Positions 16,605 to 24,761 of a stretch of DNA of 27,498 nt are shown one piece after another (position 1 is the stretch's first letter; each line of letters starts with the position of its first letter). The DNA is from JADFOB01 sp964651325 (lineage in GTDB: Bacteria > Planctomycetota > Phycisphaerae > UBA1845), in the NCBI GenBank assembly GCA_964651325.1, contig CAZYXP010000027.1, positions 1 through 27,498 on the forward strand. Reading direction: 5' to 3'. The notes beneath the pieces are model-generated. The model did not search any database. It was not told the DNA's origin and worked only from the letters and a program-made list of their open reading frames with translations. The translations under genes and the position numbers were made by a program.

Positions 16605-16702
16605 GAAACGAAAAGTTTTTTTGCTCACGAAGCGGGCGGCGAGGCCGGTTGACGCGTTGGACCTCGCTGCAATCAACGCCGCTTCGGTCACTCTATATAA
16701 CT

Positions 16703-17638
16703 CTATATGCCATCGGGAGTTGCGACCCATGCGCGTCTTCTGAGCGTTCCGCGGTAGTTCCATCGCGCGTACATCTTACGTGCGGGCGCGTTGCGCTCGT
16801 CCACGGCAAGTGTCACGTATTTGGCACCGACAGATCGCGCAACTTCCGCCGTGCGAAGCATTAACGCATCCACGACCCCTTTGCCACGCGAATCGGGTGA
16901 AACGCCCAAGTAAACAATTTCAAGTCCTGGTTCCAAACCGATCGCACCAAGCAGCACGACGCCCACCGGCTTTGACCCGTTCAACGCCACCCACCAGTGC
17001 TGCGGATCAAAACCGCGCCGTGAACGGTGCCCCTTAAGCGTGTCCTCGGTCGAACGGAGGCCCACCAGCTCGGGACAATCAAGCGTGTCGATGTAGCTTT
17101 GCTCCAACGCTTCGACAAACAAACCTTCGATTTCGGGCCGATACGAGACCCAGGTCAAGTCCTGACGGCAAGATGCAATCGTCGGTAAATCTTCAATCCG
17201 GCAGGCGAGGTAGATCAGCGTGGTTAAGCAGCGGAAACCAACCGCCCGGAATACGGCTTGAAGCTCTTCCGCCTCGGGCGGCAAGACGGCCTGCAACATG
17301 TCCGTGCCGCGGGCAAATGCAGCCTGCCGAATCCGCGCCAACGCCAACTCGGTTCCCGCGCGCACACGCGCATCGACCTGATGGCTCGGCGCTAGCACCA
17401 ACGCCGCGTCACCGTTCGATTCGATGGCGAGCACCGGAGCCAGCAACCGGCCTCCGTGAAACGCCCCGAAGAACAGATCGAGGCGCTGCACCCCCTCAGC
17501 GGCGGCGGCGAGCAAATCATCCACGCGCCCGTCTATAGGGCGCCCAGGGTCGAAGGGAACCTCGAGCACATCGTGGAGCGCTCGCAGGTAGTCGCCGCTG
17601 CCGCGAGCGATTGGCAGTACGGTGATGGCATCGGTCAT
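16703..17638 (-). CDS. Tandem GNAT-fold N-acetyltransferase
   Basis: The 311-residue protein looks like two GNAT domains in tandem, an arrangement known from MshD-type acetyltransferases. The C-terminal domain is the active-looking one: motif A reads LEIVYLGVSPDSRGKGVVDAL (about 239-259), with acetyl-CoA pyrophosphate loop SRGKG (250-254), and motif B region DERNAPARKMYARWNY (280-295). The N-terminal half (about 1-145) keeps the fold pattern but lacks a clear R/QxxGxG/A loop. The substrate cannot be told; mycothiol synthesis is not implied by anything nearby. ATG 17638 has no obvious ribosome site. The stop TAG overlaps a short CTCTATAT doublet. It is transcribed in the same direction as dnaA but 498 bases upstream, so co-transcription is doubtful. 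Confidence 0.85.
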   Translation of the reverse strand: MTDAITVLPIARGSGDYLRALHDVLEVPFDPGRPIDGRVDDLLAAAAEGVQRLDLFFGAFHGGRLLAPVLAIESNGDAALVLAPSHQVDARVRAGTELALARIRQAAFARGTDMLQAVLPPEAEELQAVFRAVGFRCLTTLIYLACRIEDLPTIASCRQDLTWVSYRPEIEGLFVEALEQSYIDTLDCPELVGLRSTEDTLKGHRSRRGFDPQHWWVALNGSKPVGVVLLGAIGLEPGLEIVYLGVSPDSRGKGVVDALMLRTAEVARSVGAKYVTLAVDERNAPARKMYARWNYRGTLRRRAWVATPDGI

Positions 17639-17909
17639 GATGCAGGTCCGTGGCCCGGCCAGGAAATCGGCACGTCACGCGCCCACCCTCGGAACCGACC
17701 AAGGCGAGGCGGAATGAACGTACCGATCTTACAGCCCGGCGCGATCCGCCTCAATTGGCGCCGCTGTATCGCGATGCGCGTTGTCAGCTCTTGTCGGTAA
17801 TCTGGGAAAGCGAGAATATGCGTGCACCTGCTCCGAATAAGACGGCACGCCCACCAGAGGGAGGCCGAAGCGTCCCTCGCGGGCTTGCCGCGCCCTGAAC
17901 GGCGGCCGT

Positions 17910-17930
17910 GTAGCCCAGCCGCCCTCGGCT
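17910..17930. repeat. Dispersed repeat B, inverted copy (21 bp)
   Basis: GTAGCCCAGCCGCCCTCGGC plus T is the exact reverse complement of the copies at 14605-14625 and 24801-24821. Occurrence in both orientations shows a dispersed element rather than a local duplication. Confidence 0.88.
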
Positions 17931-17953
17931 GGGGCGCTGTTGACCAAGCATAC

Positions 17954-17971
17954 TCACTCGAGGGCGAGTGA
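17954..17971. repeat. Hairpin with 7-bp stem and AGGG loop
   Basis: TCACTCG and CGAGTGA flank AGGG. The in-frame GTG at 17968 that could extend the next gene lies inside this hairpin, one reason to reject it as the start codon. It resembles the other short intergenic hairpins in this window. Confidence 0.5.
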
Positions 17972-18018
17972 ACTACAACGCGAACTTCAAACAGTTCATG
18001 CCTCAAGGAGTCAAAACG

Positions 18019-20298
18019 ATGCTGCTCGTATTGGATTGGAAGCTCAAAGTGGTCGCCCTGTCCCTCGTTGCAACGTCCCTGCTTGTCAGCCCCGCGCTGG
18101 CGGAGTCGGCCAACGACTTGTTTCACCGAGCCTATTACCTCGAGCACGAACAAAAAGACCCCACCGCGGCTGCCAAGCTCTACGAGAAGGCGCTGGCGGG
18201 TCGTGGGCTTGAGGCCGATTTGCGCAAAGACGCCGAGATGCGCCTGGCGGGCTGCCGCGAGGATATTGCCAGCCGCGATCTTGCAAAACTGATGCCGCCG
18301 AATTCCTTCGCGTACGTCGAAATCGGTCCGCTCGGCGATCAGGTTAAGACGCTGCTCGACCAACTCGGAATTTTGAGCGCCGGCGGCAAAACCGCCTCAC
18401 CGGGACACCCGGTCGTGGCCGTCAGCCCTCTGCTCATAGATGAGCTGTTCGGCATCCAAGGGGCCGCGATCGCGATCAACGGCATCAATCCGGCCAACGG
18501 CGAGCCCTCGGGCGTGATTGTGGTTCACCCCGGCAACATCGGTGTGGTTCGTGGTCTTCTCGATACGGTATTGCCCGCCGGTGGCGACCCACAAACGCCG
18601 ATTGGTGGATTTGCGACCTACTCTGTCGAAGATGAAGCCATCATCACGCTAACGCATCGTCTGGTCGTGGTGTCCAAGTCACGCGAGTTGATCGAAGGTG
18701 TGGTAAAGCGTCTCGGTCAGCCGGGCACACCGTCGCTTGGCGATCAGGGTTTTGCATCGCGAAGCGCGCCAAAACGGGGCGAGTCATTGTTGTCGTTTTT
18801 TGTACGCACCGAGCCGATCATGCCCATGATCCAAGGGCTGATAGCCGACGCGGCTTCACGCGATCCTGAAGTAGCCATGGTCAACGCCATGGTCGATATC
18901 AAGAGCATACGGTCCTTCTCGGGGCATGTAGGCTTTGGCGATGGGGGGGTTGGCGCGGCCGTCCAACTTGAGCTCGACAAAGGTCACAACAGCATCGTAT
19001 TCAATCTGATGCGCACGCCGCCCATCGACGCCGAAACGATAGACTGCGTTCCCGCCGGCGTAGCAGCCTTTGCTCTTGCGAGCTTCAGCGGGCTGAGTGA
19101 TGGGTACCAGGCCGGCGGAGGTGTGTCCGGCGACGGGGGCCAAATCGTGACGGGGATGGACTACGGTCGCGAGTTTTTCTCGAATATCGCCAGTGTGGCC
19201 GTCTTTGTGCTGCCTTCGGACGGTGACTCCTCCGGGACGACCCAACCCATCCCAGATGTTGCGGCCGCGATCGTCGTGAATGATCCAAGCAAGTCGGAGC
19301 AGTTGTGGTCACAGATTCTAGGGCTGATCAGCATGGCTTCCGGCGCGCCGACCCAGGAAGGCGACGCGATCACCATCCAAGGGCAGCGCGTGCGTGTGTA
19401 CCCCATCGAAGACGCATTGAAGCTCCATTTCGCCACCGTGGGCCACAGCGTTCTGGTGGCCACGAGCAGAAGCGCGATGGCCCGATCCCTTAAGACCGCC
19501 AAAGGTGGCGAATCCATACGCAGGGATGCGGCGTTTGCTGATAGCCTTGCCAGTGTTGGCCCCGCTGCCACTAAGGGATTGTTCGTTCACCCGGGCCGTT
19601 GCCTCAAGCTCGCCTCCAAGTTCATGTCCGAAGGTGAGCGAAAAGAGATCAAGCCCTTCGTGCCGATTCTTGATGCCACGGTCGCGTCTCTGGTTGTCAA
19701 CCATTCCAACGAGCGGCTCGAGCTGGCCCTCGGCGTTTCCAATCTGCCGCGCATAGGCGGCCTCCTCGAACAACTCATCGCGGCCGAAAAGCAAGGTGAT
19801 GCGCTGCGGCGTGCGACCCGCAAGGCCGTCGAGAGCAAAGATTGGACCAAGGCGCTCGCCGGTGTGGACGAAATGCTCGCCGGCCGTTCGGATGACATGG
19901 CGCTGATGAAGAAGAAGTTTAAGATTTTGGTGCTGGCGGACCGGCCGGCCGACGCGCGCGACCATGCCGGAAGTCTGTACGCCGGCATCCAGGACAACGC
20001 CAAGGCGCTCAACAGGTTTGCCTGGTCGCTCCTGACCGACAGTCCTTACGAAGACCGGTTCAATGATTTGGCGCTGATGTTTTCGGAGCGCTGCAATGAA
20101 ATCGAAGCGGACAACTGGATGTTCGTCGATACGCTCGCGCTGGCCCGGTTTGTCAATGGCGATGTGAAGTCCGCCGTTGAACTGGAAACCCGGGCCATTG
20201 AGCTGGCCGGCAAGAACCCGAGCCCCGAACTTCTCAAGACCCTGGATCGTTTTGAACTAGCGCTGGCCGACAAGGGCAGCGCGGTTTCGCTCAAATAG
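18019..20298 (+). CDS. Exported protein of unknown function with TPR-like ends
   Basis: I do not recognise a firm family. The 759-residue product starts with a clear signal peptide: K-containing n-region, hydrophobic core VVALSLVATSLLV, and cleavage site ALA|ES after residue 28. Residues about 30-80 (NDLFHRAYYLEHEQKDPTAAAKLYEKAL) are TPR-like. A long alpha/beta part (about 90-600) begins LMPPNSFAYVEIGPL and contains LIDELFGIQGAAIAING and VVVSKSRELIEGVVKRL; this resembles exported planctomycete proteins annotated as DUF3352-like, but I hold that loosely. The last 150 residues are again helical and TPR-like (WTKALAGVDEML, AVELETRAIELAGKNP). ATG 18019 is chosen because AAGGAG lies 8 bases upstream and it gives a clean signal peptide. 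It converges with ppdK 67 bases downstream; no terminator is obvious. Confidence 0.8.
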   Translation: MLLVLDWKLKVVALSLVATSLLVSPALAESANDLFHRAYYLEHEQKDPTAAAKLYEKALAGRGLEADLRKDAEMRLAGCREDIASRDLAKLMPPNSFAYVEIGPLGDQVKTLLDQLGILSAGGKTASPGHPVVAVSPLLIDELFGIQGAAIAINGINPANGEPSGVIVVHPGNIGVVRGLLDTVLPAGGDPQTPIGGFATYSVEDEAIITLTHRLVVVSKSRELIEGVVKRLGQPGTPSLGDQGFASRSAPKRGESLLSFFVRTEPIMPMIQGLIADAASRDPEVAMVNAMVDIKSIRSFSGHVGFGDGGVGAAVQLELDKGHNSIVFNLMRTPPIDAETIDCVPAGVAAFALASFSGLSDGYQAGGGVSGDGGQIVTGMDYGREFFSNIASVAVFVLPSDGDSSGTTQPIPDVAAAIVVNDPSKSEQLWSQILGLISMASGAPTQEGDAITIQGQRVRVYPIEDALKLHFATVGHSVLVATSRSAMARSLKTAKGGESIRRDAAFADSLASVGPAATKGLFVHPGRCLKLASKFMSEGERKEIKPFVPILDATVASLVVNHSNERLELALGVSNLPRIGGLLEQLIAAEKQGDALRRATRKAVESKDWTKALAGVDEMLAGRSDDMALMKKKFKILVLADRPADARDHAGSLYAGIQDNAKALNRFAWSLLTDSPYEDRFNDLALMFSERCNEIEADNWMFVDTLALARFVNGDVKSAVELETRAIELAGKNPSPELLKTLDRFELALADKGSAVSLK

Positions 20299-20365
20299 AG
20301 CTTCAGCGAAGTCGTCACTAGAGAACGCGCAGCGGGTCGCCCGGGTTATGGCGTTATCGGTATCG

Positions 20366-23300
20366 CTACCGACGCTTCCGGGCGGCCTTCTTCTTTTTCT
20401 TCTTTGCCTTTCCCGATGCGCGCTTGGCGACCTTGGCGGGGCCGCCCTTTTTCTTGGTCGCTTTCTTCTTGGCGGTCTTGGTCTTGCTTGCGGTCTTGCG
20501 CTTGGCCGTCGCCTTCTTGGTTTGGGTCTTTTTCTTCTTCTTGGACGAGCTGCGCGCGGCCTTGGCAGGGCTCGCTTTTGCCGCGCTCTTGCCGGGGCGT
20601 TTGCGTTTGGGGCGACCGGCTCCTTGTGCCTCCTGAGTGATCTGTGCCTGCGCCGCGGCTAGCCGGGCTACGGGAACCCGAAAAGGGCTGCACGAAACGT
20701 AATCCAACCCCACCTCGGCGAAGAACTGAATGGAATCTGGATCGCCGCCGTGTTCGCCGCAGACGCCGAGCTTGATGCCGGGTTGTGCCTGCCGGCCAAA
20801 CTGACACGCGAGCTTCACCAGGTGGCCGACGCCTTTCAGGTCGATCGTCGCAAAGGGGTCCGCGTGGAAGATGTTGGCCTTTTCTTCGTTCATATACTCC
20901 GGGAAAAACCGCCCCGCGTCGTCGCGAGAAAGCGCCATTGCGAATTGCGTCAGATCGTTCGTGCCGAAGCTGAAGAACTCGGCACATTCCGCCATTTCAC
21001 CCGCGACCAACGCCGCCCGGGGCGTCTCGATCATCGTGCCGACAAGGTATGAAACGTCGCTGTTGTGATCGCCGATGATTCGATCCGCGATCTCACGCGT
21101 TTGCGAGATGAGTATGGCCAACTCATGCGCGTCGATGCACAGCGGAATCATGATCTCCGGCAGCACGTCGATGCCGCGCGCGGCGCACGCGACGGCCGCT
21201 TCGATGATGGCCGATACCTGCATCTCGAGGATTTCCGGAAACGTGACCGACAGGCGGCACCCGCGATGCCCGAGCATGGGGTTGGATTCGTGCAACTGAT
21301 CCACCCGTCGCTGCACGTCTTCCAGCGTAATGAGCGCGGCGTTGGGATCATTGGGGTCGAGCGATGCATTGAGATCGCTGACGACATCCTCCTGGCCCTG
21401 TGGATTGTCGTGGTGCGGCAGGAACTCATGGAGCGGCGGATCGAGCAGGCGAATGGTGACGGGTTTGGCATCCATCGCCTCAAAAATGCCTTCGAAATCC
21501 GTCCGTTGATAGGGCAGCAGCTTGTCCAATGCCTTCCTGCGTTGATCGAGGGTTTGCGATAGAATCATTTCGCGCATGGCCCGGATGCGCTCCGGCTGTG
21601 TTGGGTCGAAAAACATGTGCTCCGTGCGGCACAGGCCGATGCCTTCCGCGCCGAGCTCGACCGCTTTCTGTGCATCGGCCGGCGTGTCCGCGTTGGTACG
21701 CACGGTTAGTCGCCGTCGCGCGTCGCACCAATTCATCACCGTTTCATATTCCGGTGGCGCCTCGGGTCGGTCGAGGTCGATTTCGCCGCGGTAAATCGTT
21801 CCGGACCCGCCGTCTAGTGTGATCGCCTCGCCTTCGGAGAAGGTGGTTCCATTCAAGGACATGCTCTTGGCATCATAATCAACGATGAGGTCTCCGCAAC
21901 CGACGATGCAGCATTTGCCCCAACCGCGCGCCACCACCGCCGCGTGAGACGTCTTTCCGCCCGTCGCGGTCAAAATGCCCGCCGCGGCGTACATGCCGCC
22001 GACATCTTCGGGGGACGTTTCCTTGCGCACCAAAATGGCAATCTCCCCCCGCGCCGCCATCTGCTCCGCCTGATCGGCGCTAAACGCGATCCGGCCGCAT
22101 GCCGCGCCGGGCACGGCCCCAATGCCGGTGCCGCAGTTCTTTGACGCAAGCTCTTGTCGCGGCACATCCGGATGGATCACGGGAAGGAACAGCCGCTCGA
22201 CATCCTCCGCGGTGATGCGCGCGATGGCCTCGTCTTTCGAGATGATGGGTTGCCCGACGCGTTTGGCGTATGCCTTGGGAAGGCGGCCCAACTTCACAAG
22301 TCGCTTGGCCTCGCTGGCACCAAGCAATCCGCTGGTCGCCTGATCGACGGCAATGCGAAACGCCGCCGCCGGTGATCGCTTGCCGGTTCGGCATTGAAGC
22401 ATGTACAGCGTGCCCCGTTCGATCGTGAACTCGAGATCCTGCATTTCCTTGTAGTGAACCTCGAGCATGACACGAACGGCTTCTAGTTGATCGTAGACGT
22501 CGGGCATGAGCTCGCGCAGCGACGCCAGCGGCACGGGCGTGCGCACGCCCGCCACGACGTCCTCGCCCTGCGCATTGATTAACAGATCGCCGTAAAAGAA
22601 AGGCTCGCCCGTGCTCGGGTCCCGCGTGAAGCAAACGCCCGTTCCGCAATCGTCGCCCATGTTCCCGAACACCATTCGGCACACGTTGACGCCCGTGCCA
22701 TTGAGCCCGGTGATGTTCTCGACGCGGCGATAGGTAACGGCTGTTTCCGACATCCAGCTCCCGAACACGGCGTCAATAGCGCCTTGGAGTTGCTCGAACG
22801 GATCCTGGGGAAATGCTTCGTGGCTATGTTCCTCGTAGATGCCCTTGAACGCGGCGACAGTGGCCTCCAACTCCTCTGCATTGGCGTCGGTGTCGCCCAC
22901 CGGCTCCGAATCGCCCCGGCCGAGCCGTTGTCGGGTCCGCGTGTTCTTGATGCCCTCGAATGCCTCGTCGAACAACGACCGCTCGATGCCCTTGGCGGTC
23001 GCGCCGTACATCATGATGAAGCGGCGGTAGGAATCGAAGGCGAATCGACGGCTCGACGACACCCGCGCCAACCCCTCGACGGATTCATCGTTTAGCCCGA
23101 GGTTCAGGATCGTGTCCATCATGCCCGGCATCGACTTGGCCGCGCCCGAGCGGACCGAAACGAGCAGCGGATCATCCGCCCCGCCCAGCTTCTTGCCGCT
23201 GAGTTTTTCCAACTTGGCAAGCTGAGATCGCGTCTCTTTTTCCAAGCCGGCCGGCCAGGCGCCGCCGTGTTCATGGAAGGAGGCGCAAGTGTCCGTCGTG

Positions 23301-23446
23301 ATCGTGAACCCGGCCGGAACGGGCAGGCCAATCCGCGTCATCTCCGCAAGCCCGGCCCCTTTGCCGCCAAGTAGCTCACGATCGGTGCCGCTGCCGTCCG
23401 CCTTGCCGCCGCCAAAAAAATAGACCCAGCGTTTTGCCTTTGCCAT
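20366..23446 (-). CDS. ppdK: Pyruvate, phosphate dikinase with basic C-terminal tail
   Basis: PPDK interconverts pyruvate, ATP and phosphate with PEP, AMP and pyrophosphate, serving glycolysis or gluconeogenesis in the cytoplasm. The 1026-residue product has the N-terminal ATP-grasp domain (about 1-350; GGKGAGLAEM at 27-36, VSVRSGAAKSMPGMMDT), the phosphohistidine domain with catalytic H501 in GGKTSHAAVVARG, and the PEP/pyruvate barrel (about 560-940) with GTNDLTQFAMALSRDDA and catalytic-type C896 in CGEHGGDP. The family normally ends at the block SPFRVPVARLAAAQA (920-934); here about 84 extra residues (943-1026) follow, almost all Lys, Ala, Arg, Thr and Ser. ATG 23446 is chosen because AAGGA lies 8 bases upstream and it begins like other PPDKs; the open frame extends 101 codons further upstream without similarity. 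No T-rich terminator is seen. Confidence 0.96.
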   Translation of the reverse strand: MAKAKRWVYFFGGGKADGSGTDRELLGGKGAGLAEMTRIGLPVPAGFTITTDTCASFHEHGGAWPAGLEKETRSQLAKLEKLSGKKLGGADDPLLVSVRSGAAKSMPGMMDTILNLGLNDESVEGLARVSSSRRFAFDSYRRFIMMYGATAKGIERSLFDEAFEGIKNTRTRQRLGRGDSEPVGDTDANAEELEATVAAFKGIYEEHSHEAFPQDPFEQLQGAIDAVFGSWMSETAVTYRRVENITGLNGTGVNVCRMVFGNMGDDCGTGVCFTRDPSTGEPFFYGDLLINAQGEDVVAGVRTPVPLASLRELMPDVYDQLEAVRVMLEVHYKEMQDLEFTIERGTLYMLQCRTGKRSPAAAFRIAVDQATSGLLGASEAKRLVKLGRLPKAYAKRVGQPIISKDEAIARITAEDVERLFLPVIHPDVPRQELASKNCGTGIGAVPGAACGRIAFSADQAEQMAARGEIAILVRKETSPEDVGGMYAAAGILTATGGKTSHAAVVARGWGKCCIVGCGDLIVDYDAKSMSLNGTTFSEGEAITLDGGSGTIYRGEIDLDRPEAPPEYETVMNWCDARRRLTVRTNADTPADAQKAVELGAEGIGLCRTEHMFFDPTQPERIRAMREMILSQTLDQRRKALDKLLPYQRTDFEGIFEAMDAKPVTIRLLDPPLHEFLPHHDNPQGQEDVVSDLNASLDPNDPNAALITLEDVQRRVDQLHESNPMLGHRGCRLSVTFPEILEMQVSAIIEAAVACAARGIDVLPEIMIPLCIDAHELAILISQTREIADRIIGDHNSDVSYLVGTMIETPRAALVAGEMAECAEFFSFGTNDLTQFAMALSRDDAGRFFPEYMNEEKANIFHADPFATIDLKGVGHLVKLACQFGRQAQPGIKLGVCGEHGGDPDSIQFFAEVGLDYVSCSPFRVPVARLAAAQAQITQEAQGAGRPKRKRPGKSAAKASPAKAARSSSKKKKKTQTKKATAKRKTASKTKTAKKKATKKKGGPAKVAKRASGKAKKKKKKAARKRR

Positions 23447-23683
23447 GGAGGAATTCCTTTTGATTCGCGCCAACGATTCTTCGCTCGGCGGATCATAACG
23501 CGACCGCGCCGGAGGCGGAAGAGTACAAATCCATCGCTCTTTCAGCCTGTAAGGCTGCTCTAGAGTAGCCGGGGGTCCGCTCCTTGCGAACCCTCGGTGA
23601 CGGCGTCCTATTCCCATTCGACCCTGTACGGGTCGGCTAAACGCTAAGGTCGCGCACGCACCGTGCGGCAAAGACGACCCCTG

Positions 23684-23765
23684 AGCCGCGGACTTCAGCT
23701 TGCGCGGCGCCTGGGGTCGCGTAGCGCGCTGGCACTTAGCGCCGCGCAAGCTGAAGCATGCGGCT
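23684..23765. repeat. 27-bp imperfect inverted repeat, 28-base spacer
   Basis: The left arm (23684-23710) and the reverse complement of the right arm (23739-23765) match at 24 of 27 positions; the three mismatches are adjacent. The uninterrupted core is CTTCAGCTTGCGCGGCGC. The first 15 bases of the left arm recur at 24744-24758. There is no coding content inside. Confidence 0.85.
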
Positions 23766-23804
23766 CGGAATCGGTTGTACGCTTATTATTGGGTACGGGC
23801 ACAC

Positions 23805-23824
23805 GGGTAAGCAGTAGCTTACCC
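23805..23824. repeat. Hairpin with 8-bp perfect stem and AGTA loop
   Basis: GGGTAAGC (23805-23812) pairs with GCTTACCC (23817-23824) around AGTA. GGGC to the left and GCCACCC to the right could extend the pairing imperfectly. There is no T-run. Confidence 0.7.
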
Positions 23825-23881
23825 ATGCCACCCGCCGCCGCTATTGTCATGCACTCTTACGGAGGCGGTCGTACACCTCTG

Positions 23882-23916
23882 GCTGATCGCTGACGGCTGA
23901 AAGCTGATGGCTGCTT
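23882..23916. repeat. Tandem 7-bp repeat, five units GCTGANN
   Basis: GCTGA starts at 23882, 23889, 23896 and 23903, and GCTGC at 23910, so five heptads run in exact register with two variable bases each (TC, CG, AA, TG, TT). It lies just downstream of recO, outside any gene. Confidence 0.8.
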
Positions 23917-23953
23917 CAGACGAAATCGGCAACACAACGCAAGGCCGTTAGTG

Positions 23954-24700
23954 CTACGAATTGCGGTCGGCCTTGGGCGATGGCGGCAGGAGTTTCCTCC
24001 CCAAACGAGGCTCGCGCCCCATCAGGTGGGCGATGTGATAGTCAAACAGGCGAAACACGCCGGTGGGCTTGGCGGGCAAAACTCCGTTCTGCAAAGCGCG
24101 CCCGGTTTCCGGCGATACACGTCGTTGTTCCGGTCGCCGCTGGGCGCAGTGGCTGCAGATCAGCCCTCCGTCGTGGGAGGAAAAGTACGCTAGGTCGTCG
24201 GTCGCTGAGCAGTGGACACAAGCGTCAAAAAGTGGAATTGACCCGATCCCTCGAAGCAGCGAGTCCTGAAACCGAACCACGGATGACAGCGGGTCATCGG
24301 AATCGGCCAAAGCGGTGATTCCCTCCACCAATGCCTCGAACACATCTTCGTGGGGATCCCAATCTTCCGTGAGCCCGGCCGTGATTTCCGCCAAATACAT
24401 GGCCGCGTACAGGCGCATCAACTGTGCGCGAAGCCCAGACGCCGGCCGGGTCTGTTTCCACTCCGTCAGCGTCGCCAGCGCTTCTTGGCGATGCCCTCGC
24501 ACGGAGAATGTGACGTTTCCGATTTCCAGCAGATCGATTCCGGCCGCGAAGCGCTTCTTGCTCCCGCGGTGAATACCCTTGGCGATTGCGCGGACTTTTC
24601 CATGCTTGCGCGTAAAAAGAACGACAATCTGAGAGGTTTCCGAGTACTCGAGCCGCCGGAGCACCACGCCGCTGTCCGATTTCATGGCCATGGGCGCCAT
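23954..24700 (-). CDS. recO: DNA repair protein RecO
   Basis: RecO works with RecR and RecF to load RecA onto SSB-coated single-stranded DNA during gap repair. The 248-residue length is normal. The N-terminal OB-fold reads GVVLRRLEYSETSQIVVLFTRKHGKVRAIAKGIHR-like (about 11-45), ending in the GSKKRFAAGIDLLE segment. The helical C-terminal domain carries a four-cysteine zinc site, C161-x2-C164 and C182-x2-C185. Three in-frame ATGs (residues 1, 4 and 6) are possible starts and none has a clear ribosome site, so the exact N-terminus is open. It is divergent from the SGNH hydrolase gene. Confidence 0.93.
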   Translation of the reverse strand: MAPMAMKSDSGVVLRRLEYSETSQIVVLFTRKHGKVRAIAKGIHRGSKKRFAAGIDLLEIGNVTFSVRGHRQEALATLTEWKQTRPASGLRAQLMRLYAAMYLAEITAGLTEDWDPHEDVFEALVEGITALADSDDPLSSVVRFQDSLLRGIGSIPLFDACVHCSATDDLAYFSSHDGGLICSHCAQRRPEQRRVSPETGRALQNGVLPAKPTGVFRLFDYHIAHLMGREPRLGRKLLPPSPKADRNS

Positions 24701-24743
24701 CTTAACGCCGATTCCCGCTTCCGGCGCACCGACGCCCCTTCCC

Positions 24744-24758
24744 AGCCGCGGACTTCAG
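24744..24758. repeat. 15-bp match to left arm of inverted repeat
   Basis: AGCCGCGGACTTCAG is identical to 23684-23698, the start of the 27-bp inverted repeat. Here it is followed almost immediately by repeat A, so different repeat modules are joined in different orders. Confidence 0.7.
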
Positions 24759-24761
24759 CAC

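Larger units (their letters stand above)
16205..16702. other. Gap upstream of dnaA
   Basis: This 498-base stretch separates dnaA from the acetyltransferase gene on the same strand. It holds the dnaA ribosome site, a nested hairpin repeat (16279-16309), a perfect 12-bp palindrome (16593-16604) next to a short A/T-rich patch (GAAACGAAAAGTTTTTTT), and the doublet CTCTATATA/CTCTATATG at 16691-16709, which runs into the end of the acetyltransferase gene. I found no TTATCCACA-type DnaA boxes on either strand, so it does not look like oriC. No gene is supported. Confidence 0.6.
17639..18018. other. Gap with repeats upstream of exported protein
   Basis: No gene is supported. The gap holds a GAGGGA/TCCCTC hairpin (17857-17878), an inverted copy of repeat B (17910-17930), and a perfect 7-bp stem with tetraloop AGGG (17954-17971). 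The right end carries the ribosome site AAGGAG (18005-18010) of the following gene. No confident promoter was found. Confidence 0.6.
23447..23953. other. Repeat-rich gap between ppdK and recO
   Basis: No gene is supported in this 507-base gap. It is the richest repeat nest of the window: small hairpins around 23533 (CAGCC-TGTAA-GGCTG) and 23619-23635 (CGACCC-TGTAC-GGGTCG), a 27-bp inverted repeat (23684-23765), an 8-bp-stem hairpin (23805-23824) and a heptad tandem repeat (23882-23916). A possible ppdK -10 (TATGAT on the minus strand, 23492-23497) lies about 50 bases before its start, without a good -35. Confidence 0.7.

Noticed and set aside
16205..16702. Candidate oriC next to dnaA
   Set aside because: No DnaA-box cluster or long A/T-rich unwinding region was found by eye; kept only as a question.
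17968..18018. GTG-initiated extension of the exported protein
   Set aside because: The GTG lies inside a hairpin, has no ribosome site, and would bury the signal peptide; ATG 18019 has AAGGAG 8 bases upstream.
23447..23749. 101-codon N-terminal extension of ppdK
   Set aside because: It has no PPDK similarity and overlaps repeats, while ATG 23446 has a ribosome site and begins like known PPDKs.
23684..23916. Possible CRISPR array because of several repeats in one gap
   Set aside because: The repeats are different hairpins and a 7-bp tandem array; there are no regularly spaced 25-40 base repeats with unique spacers, and no cas genes.
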